A DNA stretch of 64,000 bases from Holdemania sp. Marseille-P2844. GTDB lineage: Bacteria; Bacillota_I; Bacilli_A; Erysipelotrichales; Erysipelotrichaceae. The stretch spans positions 122,996 to 186,995 of the forward strand of contig NZ_LT635450.1 in NCBI RefSeq assembly GCF_900120005.1, read 5' to 3'. Of this stretch, positions 8,216-17,829 are shown one piece after another. The notes below the pieces were generated by a model. The model had not been told where the DNA came from and did not search any database. It worked only from the letters and a program-made list of their open reading frames with translations. Every line of letters starts with the position of its first letter. Positions within the stretch are counted from its first letter, which is position 1. The position numbers and the translations under genes are program-made.

Positions 8216-9835
8216 TTATTCCTCAAACACACTGCCGCCGATGAACTCCGCCAAAATGGAATCATGCGGCACAAGTGCCGGATCGCCGCCATCGAAATAC
8301 GCAAGCAGCCGGCGGATCCGGTTAGCCTCAATATACTCCGGCGCGTCCACAGGCACCTGATCCAATAACGGCGCCAGAATTGTTTTCAAAATCGGCAGCT
8401 CATAATCCATCGACGTGTTGAACAAGCACTCTGCCTGTTCCTGATACGGATAAATATACCGATCCTCTCCAGCCTTCACCTGTTCCCAACCGTCCAGCGT
8501 ACTCTGTACGCTGCGCCCGCGGAACTGATAATCCCGCGTCATCCGTCGGATTAAACGATAATCCGTCGTTGTAATCCGATTATGCCGATCCAGATTCAGA
8601 TGCGTCAGGGCGTTGATATACACGCGAAACTTCGCGCTTTCCGCAATGTTTTCCGAGCTGCGCGGATTGAGCGCATGCAGCCCCTCCAGAATCAGAATCT
8701 GAGCCGGCTTCAGCGTCAGCGGATCACGGACAAACCGTTTCTCGCCCAGCTTGAAATCATACGTCGGCAGCACGACCGGCAAACCGCCAATTAGCGCTTC
8801 CATCGACGCGTTAAACAGTTTCAGATCCAGACATTCGATATTCTCATAATCGTGCGTTCCATCCGGCAGCCGCGGACTGTCTTCGCGGTTAAGGAAAAAA
8901 TCGTCCATCGAGATTGCGATCGGATCCCTTCCGCGCTGACGCAGCGCCAGAGCCAGGCGGCGGGAAAACGTCGTTTTCCCGGCGGAGCTGGGGCCGGCAA
9001 TCAACACGATTTTCAACTCAGGGCAAGCTGTGATTTGATCCGCCAGACGGTCCAGATCCCGCGCCACCCGGCTTTCATTGTCTGCAATAATCTGCGGCAG
9101 ACATCCCTCGCGGATTTTTTCATTCAGCTGAGAGATCATCGAAATTCCCGTTTCCCGGCCCCGCTGTTCAAACTGACGGTAAACTTCAAACAACTTCGGC
9201 TGATCAACAAATTCTTTTTCCGTGCTCAGCCAGAACCCCTGATGGACCTTCTGCAATGTAAATTGGGTGATCCACGAAGCATCCGGCAGCATCACGCCAT
9301 AAAAATAATCGTCAACTCCCGCGCAGGTATAAACGCTGCATTTCGCCGCTGTCCGCTGTCTTAACAGACTGGCTTTATCGTGCATCCCAAGCGCTTCAAA
9401 GTGCGCCACAGCCTCCGCCTTGGAAACAACACGCCGGTAAATGGGCTCCCGTTTGTCGATCATTTCCTGCATTTTCGTCTTGATCTGTTCCAATTCCTGC
9501 GATGTGACCGGTTTTTCCCGAATCAGCGTGCCATATAAGCCGCCCGCCAGTGAATGCTCGATTAAAACATCCGTGCCGTTGAAGCACAGCCGCACCGCCG
9601 TGATCAATAAAAAGCTCAGCGTGCGTTCCGTCATCATCTGACCGATCAGACTATCCCGGCGAATCCATTCAAACGCCCCGCTTTTATTCAAACGATAGTT
9701 CAAATCATGAACCTTCCCGTTTAAGATTCCGCCTGCCAGCATAAGCGGATCATCCTGCTTCGCTGCCAGCTGGGCGATCGTCAACCCCGGCTGAACCTGA
9801 ATTTCAGATTGATCCGGTAATCGAAGTGTCAACAT
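8216..9835 (-). CDS. TGS-domain nucleoside (uridine) kinase-like protein
   Basis: A 539-residue protein of the type annotated as nucleoside kinase in Bacillota. The first ~60 residues are a TGS-like fold, residues ~60-220 resemble the second editing-like domain of threonyl-tRNA synthetase, and residues ~280-500 are a uridine kinase/phosphoribulokinase P-loop domain. The Walker A motif is GPSSAGKTT, followed by SMDDFFLNR (the substrate-side aspartates) and ILILEGLHAL (a Walker B-like strand). It probably phosphorylates a nucleoside with ATP or GTP. The role of the fused TGS part is unknown. The ATG is preceded by GAGGGATG. It is cytoplasmic. Confidence 0.85.
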   Translation of the reverse strand: MLTLRLPDQSEIQVQPGLTIAQLAAKQDDPLMLAGGILNGKVHDLNYRLNKSGAFEWIRRDSLIGQMMTERTLSFLLITAVRLCFNGTDVLIEHSLAGGLYGTLIREKPVTSQELEQIKTKMQEMIDKREPIYRRVVSKAEAVAHFEALGMHDKASLLRQRTAAKCSVYTCAGVDDYFYGVMLPDASWITQFTLQKVHQGFWLSTEKEFVDQPKLFEVYRQFEQRGRETGISMISQLNEKIREGCLPQIIADNESRVARDLDRLADQITACPELKIVLIAGPSSAGKTTFSRRLALALRQRGRDPIAISMDDFFLNREDSPRLPDGTHDYENIECLDLKLFNASMEALIGGLPVVLPTYDFKLGEKRFVRDPLTLKPAQILILEGLHALNPRSSENIAESAKFRVYINALTHLNLDRHNRITTTDYRLIRRMTRDYQFRGRSVQSTLDGWEQVKAGEDRYIYPYQEQAECLFNTSMDYELPILKTILAPLLDQVPVDAPEYIEANRIRRLLAYFDGGDPALVPHDSILAEFIGGSVFEE

Positions 9836-10056
9836 CGCACATCCCTCATTTCTTTTCTATCATCATAGCATAATTCCGGCACGATTCGTACAAAGACGCC
9901 GGAATTGAACAAACCACTACTCCAGCTTATTCTTGCGGCCGGATAAGTTGCCAACGCAATTCAGTCTGGGATTCAAAGTCTTTCGCCTTATCCCTTCATC
10001 CTGTATTTAAAAGCTCTCAGATTCTCTGCCCTGCCCAGAGCTAACCCTCTCTGCGC

Positions 10057-10080
10057 AAAAAAAGACGCCCCTTCGGGACG
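10057..10080 (-). terminator. Terminator of the EEP lipoprotein gene
   Basis: On the minus strand CGTCCC-GAA-GGGGCG (10066-10080) is followed by a run of seven T (complement of 10057-10063), about 25 nt past the gene's stop. The 10.0 kb side of the gap, 9836-10056, shows nothing else convincing. Confidence 0.85.
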
Positions 10081-10103
10081 CCATTTCTTCAATCTTATTT
10101 TGA

Positions 10104-12053
10104 TTATTCGACGGTGATCAGAACGTAGCTTTCCGCTAACAGATCGCTGTCGCTCAGCAGACCGACTAAGACCTTGCCCGCCGCATTCGCAGTGACCTTG
10201 CCATTCTCATCAACCGTGGCGATGCTTTCGTCTAACGATACCCAGTTCATGTGGATATCATTGGCGCTCTTCGGCAGAACATCCGCACTCAGAGTTGCGG
10301 TTTCGCCGACTTTCAGCGCTGTTTTATCAGCTTGGACATAGACACATTCCGTCGGAACAACTTCCTTGAATGTGACGTTATCCAGCCACAGGCTGCCTTC
10401 GCCTTCACCCACGACATGCAGCGCAATCTTCACGCTGGCCGCATTGGCCGCGGTGATGACGTTGTAATCAAATTTCCGGAAATCTGCGCTCATGTTCAGG
10501 TTGTCCGTCAGCTTCGCCAGATGTGTGGAAATCGTGTTGCCTTCCGCATCCATCTGGTTGATTTCGTAACAGAAGTTGCCGGAATGCAGCGTATCGGTCT
10601 TGTGCATGAAGCTTAACTGGTAACGTTCGTTCGGCTGTACTTCAACAGTCTGTTCGATCGAAGCGTCGCCGGCATCCGCACCGGTCTTCGTGATCTTCGC
10701 CGCTTTATTCCCTGCTTCCACTTCTTCGTAAGCCAGCGCGTATTCCGCATTGCCTTCTTCCGTCGCATTGGTTAAGGTCCAGCCTTCTTCGCTTTCCATA
10801 TCGCCGTTAACCAGCAGACTTGCATCGCTGCCGGCCGTCGGTGTGATCCAGTCGCCATAGAAGCTTAACGTTGCGATCTGGCTTCCGCCTTCAACCGCGT
10901 CCAGAACAAGCTTGACATATTTGACTTCGCCGTTCAAAGCGATTTCTGTCGTGTCTTTTGTACCATCGGCAACCGCAATGTAATCCGTGCCGTTGATCGA
11001 AGTTTCAACATGGAAGCTTTCCGGTGCTTTTTCGCCCCATTGGACGCCCAGTTTCTTCGCGGTATACGGACGATCCAGCGTCAGGACGACTTCCTGTTCG
11101 CCCTCGCCGGACTGCCAGACTGTCTTTTCATCGCAGTCAACCATGTTGTACGGATGGGAATCGTCGGCTGTGCTGGTCGCCGTGACATCCTGCCCCAGCG
11201 CGCAGTCATGTTCGATCATCGGCGCCGCTTCGTCCAGCAGCTCGATATCCGCAAACATCAGTTCATGGTCAGCCATATCAGAGTGATAAGTTTCGACGTG
11301 CGTAATGTTGATGTTTTTCGTTGTGATGATGTTGTCAACGGTCATGACCTTCATTGAATCGTCAGTGCCGTTGAACGAATCAAACCAGACGCCGTCCTTA
11401 CCGTTGGAAATATTATAATTGTCTTTGAAGATGTCGTATTCATACAGGCTCTGGTCAGCGTTGAAGTCCGCGACCAGGATCTTGTATGGAATCGGATCCG
11501 CAGCCAATCGTTCAATGATTTCCGTAAACTGACGGCGGCGCAGATCGTTGTTTTCCCAGCTGGTGTGCGTGACATAGAACGCAATCTGCTTGCCTTCTTT
11601 TTCTACGACGACGCGTTCCAGCGTCTTGGTGGCTTTACTGCCCGTGCTCTCGATTGGAACTGAGCTGATTTCCTGGAATTCTAAAGAAGAAGTCGTACCG
11701 ACGCCGAAATAGCCGTCAGCGAAGTCACGTCCCTTGGCGAAGTGGACGTAGGGATAATTGTCGTTGACAAAGTCCTGAGCCATGTCGTAGTCGTTGCGGG
11801 TGTTCAGGATATCAATTTCCTGGAAACCCATGATTTCAATGCCGCGTTCATGGATGATGTTGGACATTTCCTTGATGTCCGGATGAGCCTTGGAGTCGAT
11901 GTTCCACGTCGCAACGCGCATTGTTGTGACATCGGAACCTGACGTTGGCGTCGCTTCCTGTTCCGGAGCGGCCGGGGTTTGCGAGCAACCGGTGACTGCC
12001 GTCAAACAGAGCAAACCAGCTGCCAGAAGTGCAGAGAGTTTCTTCAGTTTCAT
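10104..12053 (-). CDS. Secreted lipoprotein: EEP-fold hydrolase with discoidin, CBM-like and Big2 domains
   Basis: A 649-residue exported protein. The start chosen is MKLKKLSALL, which has AAGGAG upstream and gives a clean lipoprotein signal (lipobox TAVTGC, C23); longer starts lack a ribosome site. Residues ~45-300 are an endonuclease/exonuclease/phosphatase fold: RVATWNID, GFQEIDI, VTHTSWEN, VADFNAD and a final DHELMFADI. Residues ~310-430 resemble an F5/8 discoidin domain, ~435-580 a carbohydrate-binding sandwich (SLWLDNVTFKEV), and the last ~75 a Big2 Ig-like repeat (NWVSLDESIATVDENGKV). The fold covers DNases, sphingomyelinases and phosphatases. Surface anchoring with glycan-binding modules suggests host or polymer phosphoesters. 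The gene is monocistronic, with a cre-like site upstream. Confidence 0.82.
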   Translation of the reverse strand: MKLKKLSALLAAGLLCLTAVTGCSQTPAAPEQEATPTSGSDVTTMRVATWNIDSKAHPDIKEMSNIIHERGIEIMGFQEIDILNTRNDYDMAQDFVNDNYPYVHFAKGRDFADGYFGVGTTSSLEFQEISSVPIESTGSKATKTLERVVVEKEGKQIAFYVTHTSWENNDLRRRQFTEIIERLAADPIPYKILVADFNADQSLYEYDIFKDNYNISNGKDGVWFDSFNGTDDSMKVMTVDNIITTKNINITHVETYHSDMADHELMFADIELLDEAAPMIEHDCALGQDVTATSTADDSHPYNMVDCDEKTVWQSGEGEQEVVLTLDRPYTAKKLGVQWGEKAPESFHVETSINGTDYIAVADGTKDTTEIALNGEVKYVKLVLDAVEGGSQIATLSFYGDWITPTAGSDASLLVNGDMESEEGWTLTNATEEGNAEYALAYEEVEAGNKAAKITKTGADAGDASIEQTVEVQPNERYQLSFMHKTDTLHSGNFCYEINQMDAEGNTISTHLAKLTDNLNMSADFRKFDYNVITAANAASVKIALHVVGEGEGSLWLDNVTFKEVVPTECVYVQADKTALKVGETATLSADVLPKSANDIHMNWVSLDESIATVDENGKVTANAAGKVLVGLLSDSDLLAESYVLITVE

Positions 12054-12077
12054 TTTTCTTTCTCCTTGTTTTACGCT

Positions 12078-12091
12078 TGATAGCGCTTCCA
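12078..12091. promoter_or_regulatory. Candidate cre (CcpA) site upstream of the EEP lipoprotein
   Basis: TGATAGCGCTTCCA matches the catabolite-responsive element consensus TGWNANCGNTNWCA at all but one fixed position. It sits 25 nt upstream of the start codon, so CcpA binding would repress. It was found by eye and is not tested. Confidence 0.6.
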
Positions 12092-12289
12092 CATGAAAAA
12101 TGGTACCGCTGATTTTAAAATTTGTCCAATAATCATTTCTAATCCATAAGCTATAATTCATTATATATAAGCTTTATTTATACTTCCTTGATTTCTTTGG
12201 CCGCCGTATTTTTACGCTGAGGTTTGGGCCAGGCTGTAATGAAGGGAATTCCCCGGTAATCGCTCAGATTCACCGGCGTTAATCTGCGC

Positions 12290-12337
12290 AAAAAAAAGCC
12301 GGCCGATCAAAGTATGATTTCACTTTGTGCAGCCAGC
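12290..12337 (-). terminator. Terminator of the blaI-blaR1 operon
   Basis: On the minus strand an 8-bp GC-rich stem (12298-12305 with 12330-12337, two G-T pairs) is stacked on CAAAG/CTTTG (12308-12312, 12323-12327) and followed by eight T. It lies about 130 nt beyond the blaR1 stop. Confidence 0.88.
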
Positions 12338-12467
12338 TTCTTTAAAGCTCTTATTTTCATGGACAACGAAGTCAGTATTTCTTCCTCTGTCATCAAGCCG
12401 GTCTTTTCACAACTCGATGGAAAAGCTGTTTTTTTGCGGGATGTCAGAAACTCGGTTGTGATTAAAG

Positions 12468-15203
12468 TTATTCAAACAGGGAAGCCATCGGCTCCAGATT
12501 ATATTCTGCCGGCTGTTCGTCGGTCATCACCTGGATCAGCTGCAAAGCCAGATCCAGCGCCCGCTCATCGGTCCTGAGAATTCTGCCGTTGAGTTCGTCG
12601 AACACCGCGTATGTCGCTTCCATCAGCGCTTCGTCTTCCATGTTGAGATCGGTGGCTAAATACTGCCCGGTACTCGGATTATAGGTTGTGTTCAGCCACA
12701 CTTGAAGTTCTGGAAAATACGCATTGCATTCATACGTCGTATTGTTGCCCATCGTCGGACTGCGGTCCAGATTCACGTTGATCAAAAAGTTTCCATCCGC
12801 ACCCGGAATCACATTGCGCACTGTTTCATTCAGCCGGTAGCCGCGGTCAATATACAGCTTGTTCGTTCCGACCTCCTGCGAAATATTCAGCGTCGGAAAA
12901 TCGTTGGCCTGCGCTGTCAGCGAAATCCCTTTCTGTTGAGCATACGTCCGCTCAATGACAGCGCGCCGACCGGCATATTCGGAATAGGCATTCGATTCAG
13001 CGACAATCGCATCCATGAGCGCCAGCTTTTCCTCATTGATCTCAAACGTGAGATCCAGAACTTCAAAAACGTTGATCTTCACCGGCGAAGCCATCGCATA
13101 TTGCAGATAAGGCACCAGATCGCCCAGCGTTTCACCGCCGGACATCACCGCGAAATGCAGCGCCGGCCGCTGATCCTCCGGCAGGTTGTCCGTCGACAGA
13201 TAGCCTAACAGCTGACCCGGATGATAGATTTCTTCGCCTTCCGTGCGGTATATTCTATCATTCAAACCGCCGTAGAACGCACTGATCCCCAAGCTCGGAT
13301 GATCGACCACGAGGTAGCGACGGCCCTGTTCATCCTCGCCGATCTCACGGATCGTGCCTTCAGCCATGGCCAGAACCGGAATCCGCGTGCGGTCTTCGGT
13401 CTGATCGTCGATCAGATCCCAGCCGATCACGCCGTAATCCTCGCTGAGCTCATGGGTTTCATTCCAGGCCACTAACGGCGCTACCTGCTGCGCACCCAGC
13501 GGCAGCACCCCGAAGCTTTCCGGACAGCTGAACCGTCCGTCTTCCAACACCGCACACGTGGAATTCTGGACGATCTCCTGCTGATCATAAAGCAGAATGC
13601 GATCGACAAACTCATCCCAGAACGATTCCGGCAATGCCAGCTGTTCCGCCGCGCTGTTAATCAAATACCGGCCCGAGTTCTTATCGTAAACAAGCTGGCC
13701 GGAACCCGGCTCGTTCATTTTCGTGAACTGCGCTATCAGCTGATCGGAATTCGATCCATAGCTCAGTGAAATCGGGCCCAACGGCTCGAACACCGTGCAG
13801 TAGCTGATGGACGTCAGATGATCGCCCAACGCCAGATTGACATTGTTCAGCGCTTCCGGAATGACAAAATCATCCACATACAAATGATAAAACAGATCGC
13901 CTAAGCCCGCGCACTGCTCCGCGCCCCAGACCGAAGTTTTCAGATCGGCGGCTTCAACTTCCCCGGTTTTAAAGTCATAAGCGACCGCCACCTTCCGCTC
14001 CAAATTCTGTTCGCCCAGCACGATCACCTGATCCTGATCCATCATCGGAATGATCGACCATTGATACTGGTTATACGGTTCGTTCAGATTGACCGTCATA
14101 CTCACGCTTTCGATCTGCGCCGCTTCCGCTTCCTTCAGCAGCTCGTTAATCCGGCGCTGATCCTTGCCGAAAGCCGGATTGCTCAATAACGGCACCGCTA
14201 AGAGCAGGCACGCCGCGATCCCGGCCGCCAGCACCCAGAACGTTGGTTTCTTATAATTCAGAATATTCTTGATCCTGAGCTTCGTATTGCTTTCGCTGAA
14301 CGACAGCGCGGTGATCGTCGGCCTGGAGGCAAACTGCAATAACGTCATACCGTAATTCACCCGGCCGCCGCTTCCCAACTGGCCCAATACCGCTTCGTCG
14401 CAAGCCATTTCCATATCCTTGCTCATGAGGATGTAAGCATACCACAAAATTGGATTGAACCAGTGGAACATCAGCGCCAGCGACCCGATCATTTTAAACA
14501 CATAATCATGCCGCCGCAGATGCACACGTTCATGCGTCAGCACATATTTACGCTGGCGGGAATCCAGATCCATCGGCAGATAGATTTTCGGATGGACCAG
14601 ACCATAGATAAACGGCGAAGTGATCGCTTCACATTCATAAATGTTCTGCCGGCTGCGCATCGCAAAGCGCAGCCGATGACGCAGCGCCAGACTGTTGGCG
14701 ATCAGCAAACCGGCATAGCCGATCATCCCGATCACCCAGATCACGCTGGCCGCCTGCAAAAGCGGCGAAATCGTCGCTGTCGAAGAAGGTGCTGAAGCTT
14801 CGGCGCCGGACTGCGGCAAAGTTGGTTGGGACAGTGTCGGCTTGTGACTGTCGGAAATACCGGCGTCAGCATTAAGCTCTGTTTGAGGCAGATTGACCGC
14901 CGGATCGCCGGTTTTGATCACCGGCCGCGGCACGGCCGATACCGGTTGACTGGCGGAAGGCACGACAAACAGCACTCCGCCCCGCTCGGAAACGGCCGGA
15001 TTCGCCACGCTCAGCACGCTGAGTTGGCTGGTAAACGAAAACGGCAGCACCAATCGGATGAAAACGAACGCCCACAGGGCGTAGGAGAAAATTTTCGGCG
15101 CTTTCTTTAACGGCAGCCGCACAACCATGACCGCGGCAGCGACGATACTGGCGGCCAGGCTCATGTTTAAGATCGTCTGAAAAAGAGTCGTCAGCGTATT
15201 CAT
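12468..15203 (-). CDS. BlaR1/MecR1-like M56 metalloprotease with degenerate M23 domain
   Basis: A 911-residue membrane protein. Four transmembrane segments occur in the first ~345 residues. The M56 catalytic motif is H224-E225-R-V-H228 in VLTHERVHLRRHDY, with MACDEAVL downstream as in BlaR1. In place of the usual penicillin-binding sensor, the exported part (~345-911) holds a LytM/M23-like segment near 590-700 (GVIGWDLID, LVVDHPSLGISAFYGGL, GQLLGYLS, PALHFAVM). One histidine of each zinc motif seems lost (H-x-G-x-D reads VIGWD, and HLH reads ALH), so it is probably a binding rather than cutting domain. It overlaps blaI by 1 nt (TAATG). Inference: a cell-wall signal is sensed, the M56 site cleaves BlaI, and the operon is derepressed. 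No beta-lactamase gene is nearby. Confidence 0.85.
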   Translation of the reverse strand: MNTLTTLFQTILNMSLAASIVAAAVMVVRLPLKKAPKIFSYALWAFVFIRLVLPFSFTSQLSVLSVANPAVSERGGVLFVVPSASQPVSAVPRPVIKTGDPAVNLPQTELNADAGISDSHKPTLSQPTLPQSGAEASAPSSTATISPLLQAASVIWVIGMIGYAGLLIANSLALRHRLRFAMRSRQNIYECEAITSPFIYGLVHPKIYLPMDLDSRQRKYVLTHERVHLRRHDYVFKMIGSLALMFHWFNPILWYAYILMSKDMEMACDEAVLGQLGSGGRVNYGMTLLQFASRPTITALSFSESNTKLRIKNILNYKKPTFWVLAAGIAACLLLAVPLLSNPAFGKDQRRINELLKEAEAAQIESVSMTVNLNEPYNQYQWSIIPMMDQDQVIVLGEQNLERKVAVAYDFKTGEVEAADLKTSVWGAEQCAGLGDLFYHLYVDDFVIPEALNNVNLALGDHLTSISYCTVFEPLGPISLSYGSNSDQLIAQFTKMNEPGSGQLVYDKNSGRYLINSAAEQLALPESFWDEFVDRILLYDQQEIVQNSTCAVLEDGRFSCPESFGVLPLGAQQVAPLVAWNETHELSEDYGVIGWDLIDDQTEDRTRIPVLAMAEGTIREIGEDEQGRRYLVVDHPSLGISAFYGGLNDRIYRTEGEEIYHPGQLLGYLSTDNLPEDQRPALHFAVMSGGETLGDLVPYLQYAMASPVKINVFEVLDLTFEINEEKLALMDAIVAESNAYSEYAGRRAVIERTYAQQKGISLTAQANDFPTLNISQEVGTNKLYIDRGYRLNETVRNVIPGADGNFLINVNLDRSPTMGNNTTYECNAYFPELQVWLNTTYNPSTGQYLATDLNMEDEALMEATYAVFDELNGRILRTDERALDLALQLIQVMTDEQPAEYNLEPMASLFE

Positions 15204-15556
15204 TATTTCTTCTTCTGACGGTCCAGCAAATCTTTCAATTCGTCGATTTCTTTTTCAGACAGCTTCCGGTCCTGCAGAAAAGCGGTGACAAACTGCGGCA
15301 GCGAGCCTTTGAAAACCTGATCGACGACTTCGCCGCTTTCCTCACGTTCACATTCGTCACGTTTGTAAAGTGCTCGGACAATCGACTTTTCATTGGCGAT
15401 TACGCCTTTTTCCTGCAGCCGTTTGATGAAGGTGTAGGTCGTCGATTTCTTCCAGCCGAATTTCTGATCGCACACCGCGACCAGCTCTCCCGATGAAACC
15501 GGCTCCCTTTCCCACAACAGATCCATAAAGCGAAATTCAGCGGATGTCAATCGCAT
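15203..15556 (-). CDS. blaI: BlaI/MecI-family repressor
   Basis: A 117-residue winged-helix repressor (TSAEFRFMDLLWEREPVSSGEL; in part WKKSTTYTFIKRLQEKG is the recognition helix region), with a C-terminal dimerisation helix ending in DRQKKK. The ATG at 15556 is preferred over an upstream TTG because GGAGG lies 8 nt before it. It is the first gene of the pair with the M56 protease. A palindromic CTACA-GT-TGTAG operator overlaps its own promoter, so the pair is autoregulated, as in bla and mec systems. It differs from antibiotic systems in lacking an adjacent resistance gene; the target may be elsewhere or may be the operon itself. Confidence 0.92.
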   Translation of the reverse strand: MRLTSAEFRFMDLLWEREPVSSGELVAVCDQKFGWKKSTTYTFIKRLQEKGVIANEKSIVRALYKRDECEREESGEVVDQVFKGSLPQFVTAFLQDRKLSEKEIDELKDLLDRQKKK

Positions 15557-15591
15557 ATCCAAATCCTCCTTTTCTCTCTGTTTCTACCCAA

Positions 15592-15620
15592 AGTCTACAG
15601 TTGTAGGCTCGGGTTGTCAA
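15592..15620 (-). promoter_or_regulatory. blaI promoter with BlaI-type operator
   Basis: On the minus strand TTGACA (15615-15620) and TAGACT (15592-15597) are separated by exactly 17 bp. The dyad CTACA-GT-TGTAG (15595-15606) covers the -10 and part of the spacer. TACA/TGTA half-sites are characteristic of BlaI/MecI operators. Confidence 0.82.
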
Positions 15621-15905
15621 GTCTTCTTTTCTACTTATTTTCACCTCCCTGCAGAAAGCCGGCAAAAACGGTAACATAAAGCGATTTCCCATGCGAATCG
15701 CAATGAAGCTGAAATCACTTTTCATCACACTCGCTTGAAATTGGAAAATCCACGATCAGAGAAATTGCTGAAAAAGCCGCTGTCCGCCCTATCCCTGTAT
15801 TTGCTTCAAGGTTTGACGGGTTGTGCTTCTTCGTTTCTTTTTGGCAGGTTGCCCTTCTTTCGTTTCTTTTTTATAATAAAGAATAAAGGACAAAGATGAA
15901 AGAGT
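15621..15905. other. Gene-free spacer between blaI and the PRD-like regulator
   Basis: No gene is supported. The stretch must hold the promoter of the downstream regulator; an A/T-rich segment ending at 15895 precedes a weak ribosome site. No strong palindrome was noticed. Confidence 0.4.
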
Positions 15906-17828
15906 ATGGAAATCACAGAACGCGAAGCAAAACTTCTTCGTTATTTAAAAACACATAAAAAACCGATCAGCTGCGAGAAACTGGCTGATCTTTGCGGTTT
16001 GTCTGCCGACACTGCCCGGCGTGAACTGGGCCGCTTAAGCGTTTGTCTGAATGCTCAGACGGGGTGTCAGATTGCGGGCCGGCGGGGACAGGGTTACCGG
16101 CTGATCGTTACCCAACCGCAGCAGGTGGAAGCTTTTTTCAATGAGCTGGCGAAACAATATCATTGGGATGAACGCAACGACTTCCGGATTTTGGCTGCGA
16201 TCCTGTTATGCCGAATTCTGGCCTCTGCCCAACCGTTATCCTGGTCCGAGCTCTGTCAGGAATTTGCGATCCCTGAAAATCAGCTGCCCGCGATTGCGGC
16301 GGTGGCTCAGGAGCAGCTGGCCACCTTTGAACTGACGCTGCATCCGGAAGCCGTGGGCTTTGTCGTGGAGGGGAATGAACTGAAAAAGCGGTACTGTCTG
16401 ATCTGGCAGTCGTTATTGCTGGCAAGCCAGCCGGAAGCGGGATTGGATCGCTTCCATCCGCTGCCCGATGATTTCCGGCAGGAGCGGAAGACTGTTCTGA
16501 CCTTGTGGCCCATCATTCAGGAATGTCTGAAGTCCGTTCCGCAGCTGACATTATCCTATTCGGATTGTCAGGCTTTGATCGCAGGTCTGGTTCTCTGCCG
16601 CTGCCGGCGTGATCCGAAGCTGCGGCTGACCTTGACTGACGAACAATGGCAGACGCCTCGCGATAAGCAGTCGGCATTGTTTGTTGAGGTCTTATTTCAG
16701 CATCTGGATGGGAACGAATTCCTGGATTCCAGAGAAAACCGGCGTTTTTTGGAAGTGCTGACTTCCGCACTGCGGGGATTGAATATTTCCATTCCGGAAG
16801 CGGCGGCAGTTTCCACTTCGATCGCCTCGCCGGTTCTGGATCGGTTCGCACGGCGTTATCCATTTGATTTTACAGCGGATCCAGACTTCCGTCAGCGTGT
16901 ATCCAGCTGGTTGACGCAGTTGGATATCCGCCGGGCGTTCGCCATGCCGCCTTTTCCGTTAACGAGCGATGATCTGCTCAGCGATCCCCTCAGTGAGAAT
17001 CTGGCGCTGGAGCTGACCCGCTGTGTTGAGGATTGCATGCGCGTCCCCCTGTCTCATGATTTTAAGCAGCAGGCGGCGAAATGTTTGTTTCCTTATTTAA
17101 AGCCTTTAAGTACGGAATCCGTGTTCACCGTCTGGATCATTTCCCGGCAGGGAATTGGCGCGGCTGGGAAATGGTTGGAAACGATCCAACAGCTTTTCCC
17201 GATTTTAACCGGGACTTCCGCGCTGTTTACGTTCAAGCCGGTTGAATTTACCGCGCTGTTTCAGCTCCGGCGCGAGGCTTCTGATTTGATCTGGACGGAT
17301 ATTCCCGATCTGCCGGGAATTCCGCCGGAAAATGTATTTTACTTCAAACCGCCGCGTTCGCGCAAGAAGATCATCGACAGCGGCTTTGATCCGTATACGC
17401 CGCTGCGGGACTGGCTGGGCCGCAAATTTACCATCGTTTCCAATTCGATCCGCTTGCGGCAGAAAAAAGACCTGCCCCGGTTGTTCGATGCGATTCCCGT
17501 GATTTCAGCACGGCGGTCTCTTTCCGCTTCTGCGATCACCTGTGTTCCCATCGTCAATCAGATCATGTTCCTCGGCGGCGAAACGGCGCACCTGGAAAAG
17601 AGCGAGCTTTATTTCTGGGTCAATGACCGGCCGTTAGTCTGGGATGGACAGGAAGTCCGGTTTTTCCTCTATTACCGATGTGCCGCGCCCTTGTCAAAAA
17701 GCTGGCGGCCGCTGCAATGGGTTTGTGAGCGTTGGCTGAAATTGTCTCCATCGCGGATGATCAAGGTGCCGGCGATGGCGCCGGCAGCGTTGTATGACCT
17801 GTTGATCGACACTTGCCGGAAACGTTAA
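15906..17828 (+). CDS. BglG/MtlR-like transcriptional regulator
   Basis: A 640-residue cytoplasmic protein. Two N-terminal helix-turn-helix modules lie at about 1-65 (EREAKLLRYLKTHKKPISCE, with LADLCGLSADTARRELGRL) and 85-150. The remainder has the length and helical pattern of PRD-containing PTS regulators, with a possible EIIB/EIIA-like C-terminal part, but the usual phospho-histidine motifs are not obvious. Such proteins activate sugar operons according to PTS phosphorylation. No PTS or sugar operon is adjacent, so its target is unknown. It is a single gene bounded by a long hairpin at 17830-17904. The family assignment is moderate and the regulator call is firm. Confidence 0.65.
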   Translation: MEITEREAKLLRYLKTHKKPISCEKLADLCGLSADTARRELGRLSVCLNAQTGCQIAGRRGQGYRLIVTQPQQVEAFFNELAKQYHWDERNDFRILAAILLCRILASAQPLSWSELCQEFAIPENQLPAIAAVAQEQLATFELTLHPEAVGFVVEGNELKKRYCLIWQSLLLASQPEAGLDRFHPLPDDFRQERKTVLTLWPIIQECLKSVPQLTLSYSDCQALIAGLVLCRCRRDPKLRLTLTDEQWQTPRDKQSALFVEVLFQHLDGNEFLDSRENRRFLEVLTSALRGLNISIPEAAAVSTSIASPVLDRFARRYPFDFTADPDFRQRVSSWLTQLDIRRAFAMPPFPLTSDDLLSDPLSENLALELTRCVEDCMRVPLSHDFKQQAAKCLFPYLKPLSTESVFTVWIISRQGIGAAGKWLETIQQLFPILTGTSALFTFKPVEFTALFQLRREASDLIWTDIPDLPGIPPENVFYFKPPRSRKKIIDSGFDPYTPLRDWLGRKFTIVSNSIRLRQKKDLPRLFDAIPVISARRSLSASAITCVPIVNQIMFLGGETAHLEKSELYFWVNDRPLVWDGQEVRFFLYYRCAAPLSKSWRPLQWVCERWLKLSPSRMIKVPAMAPAALYDLLIDTCRKR

Positions 17829-17829
17829 A

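Noticed and set aside
12314-12577. Plus-strand open frame at the end of blaR1
   Set aside because: It starts inside the blaR1 terminator and runs into coding sequence on the other strand.
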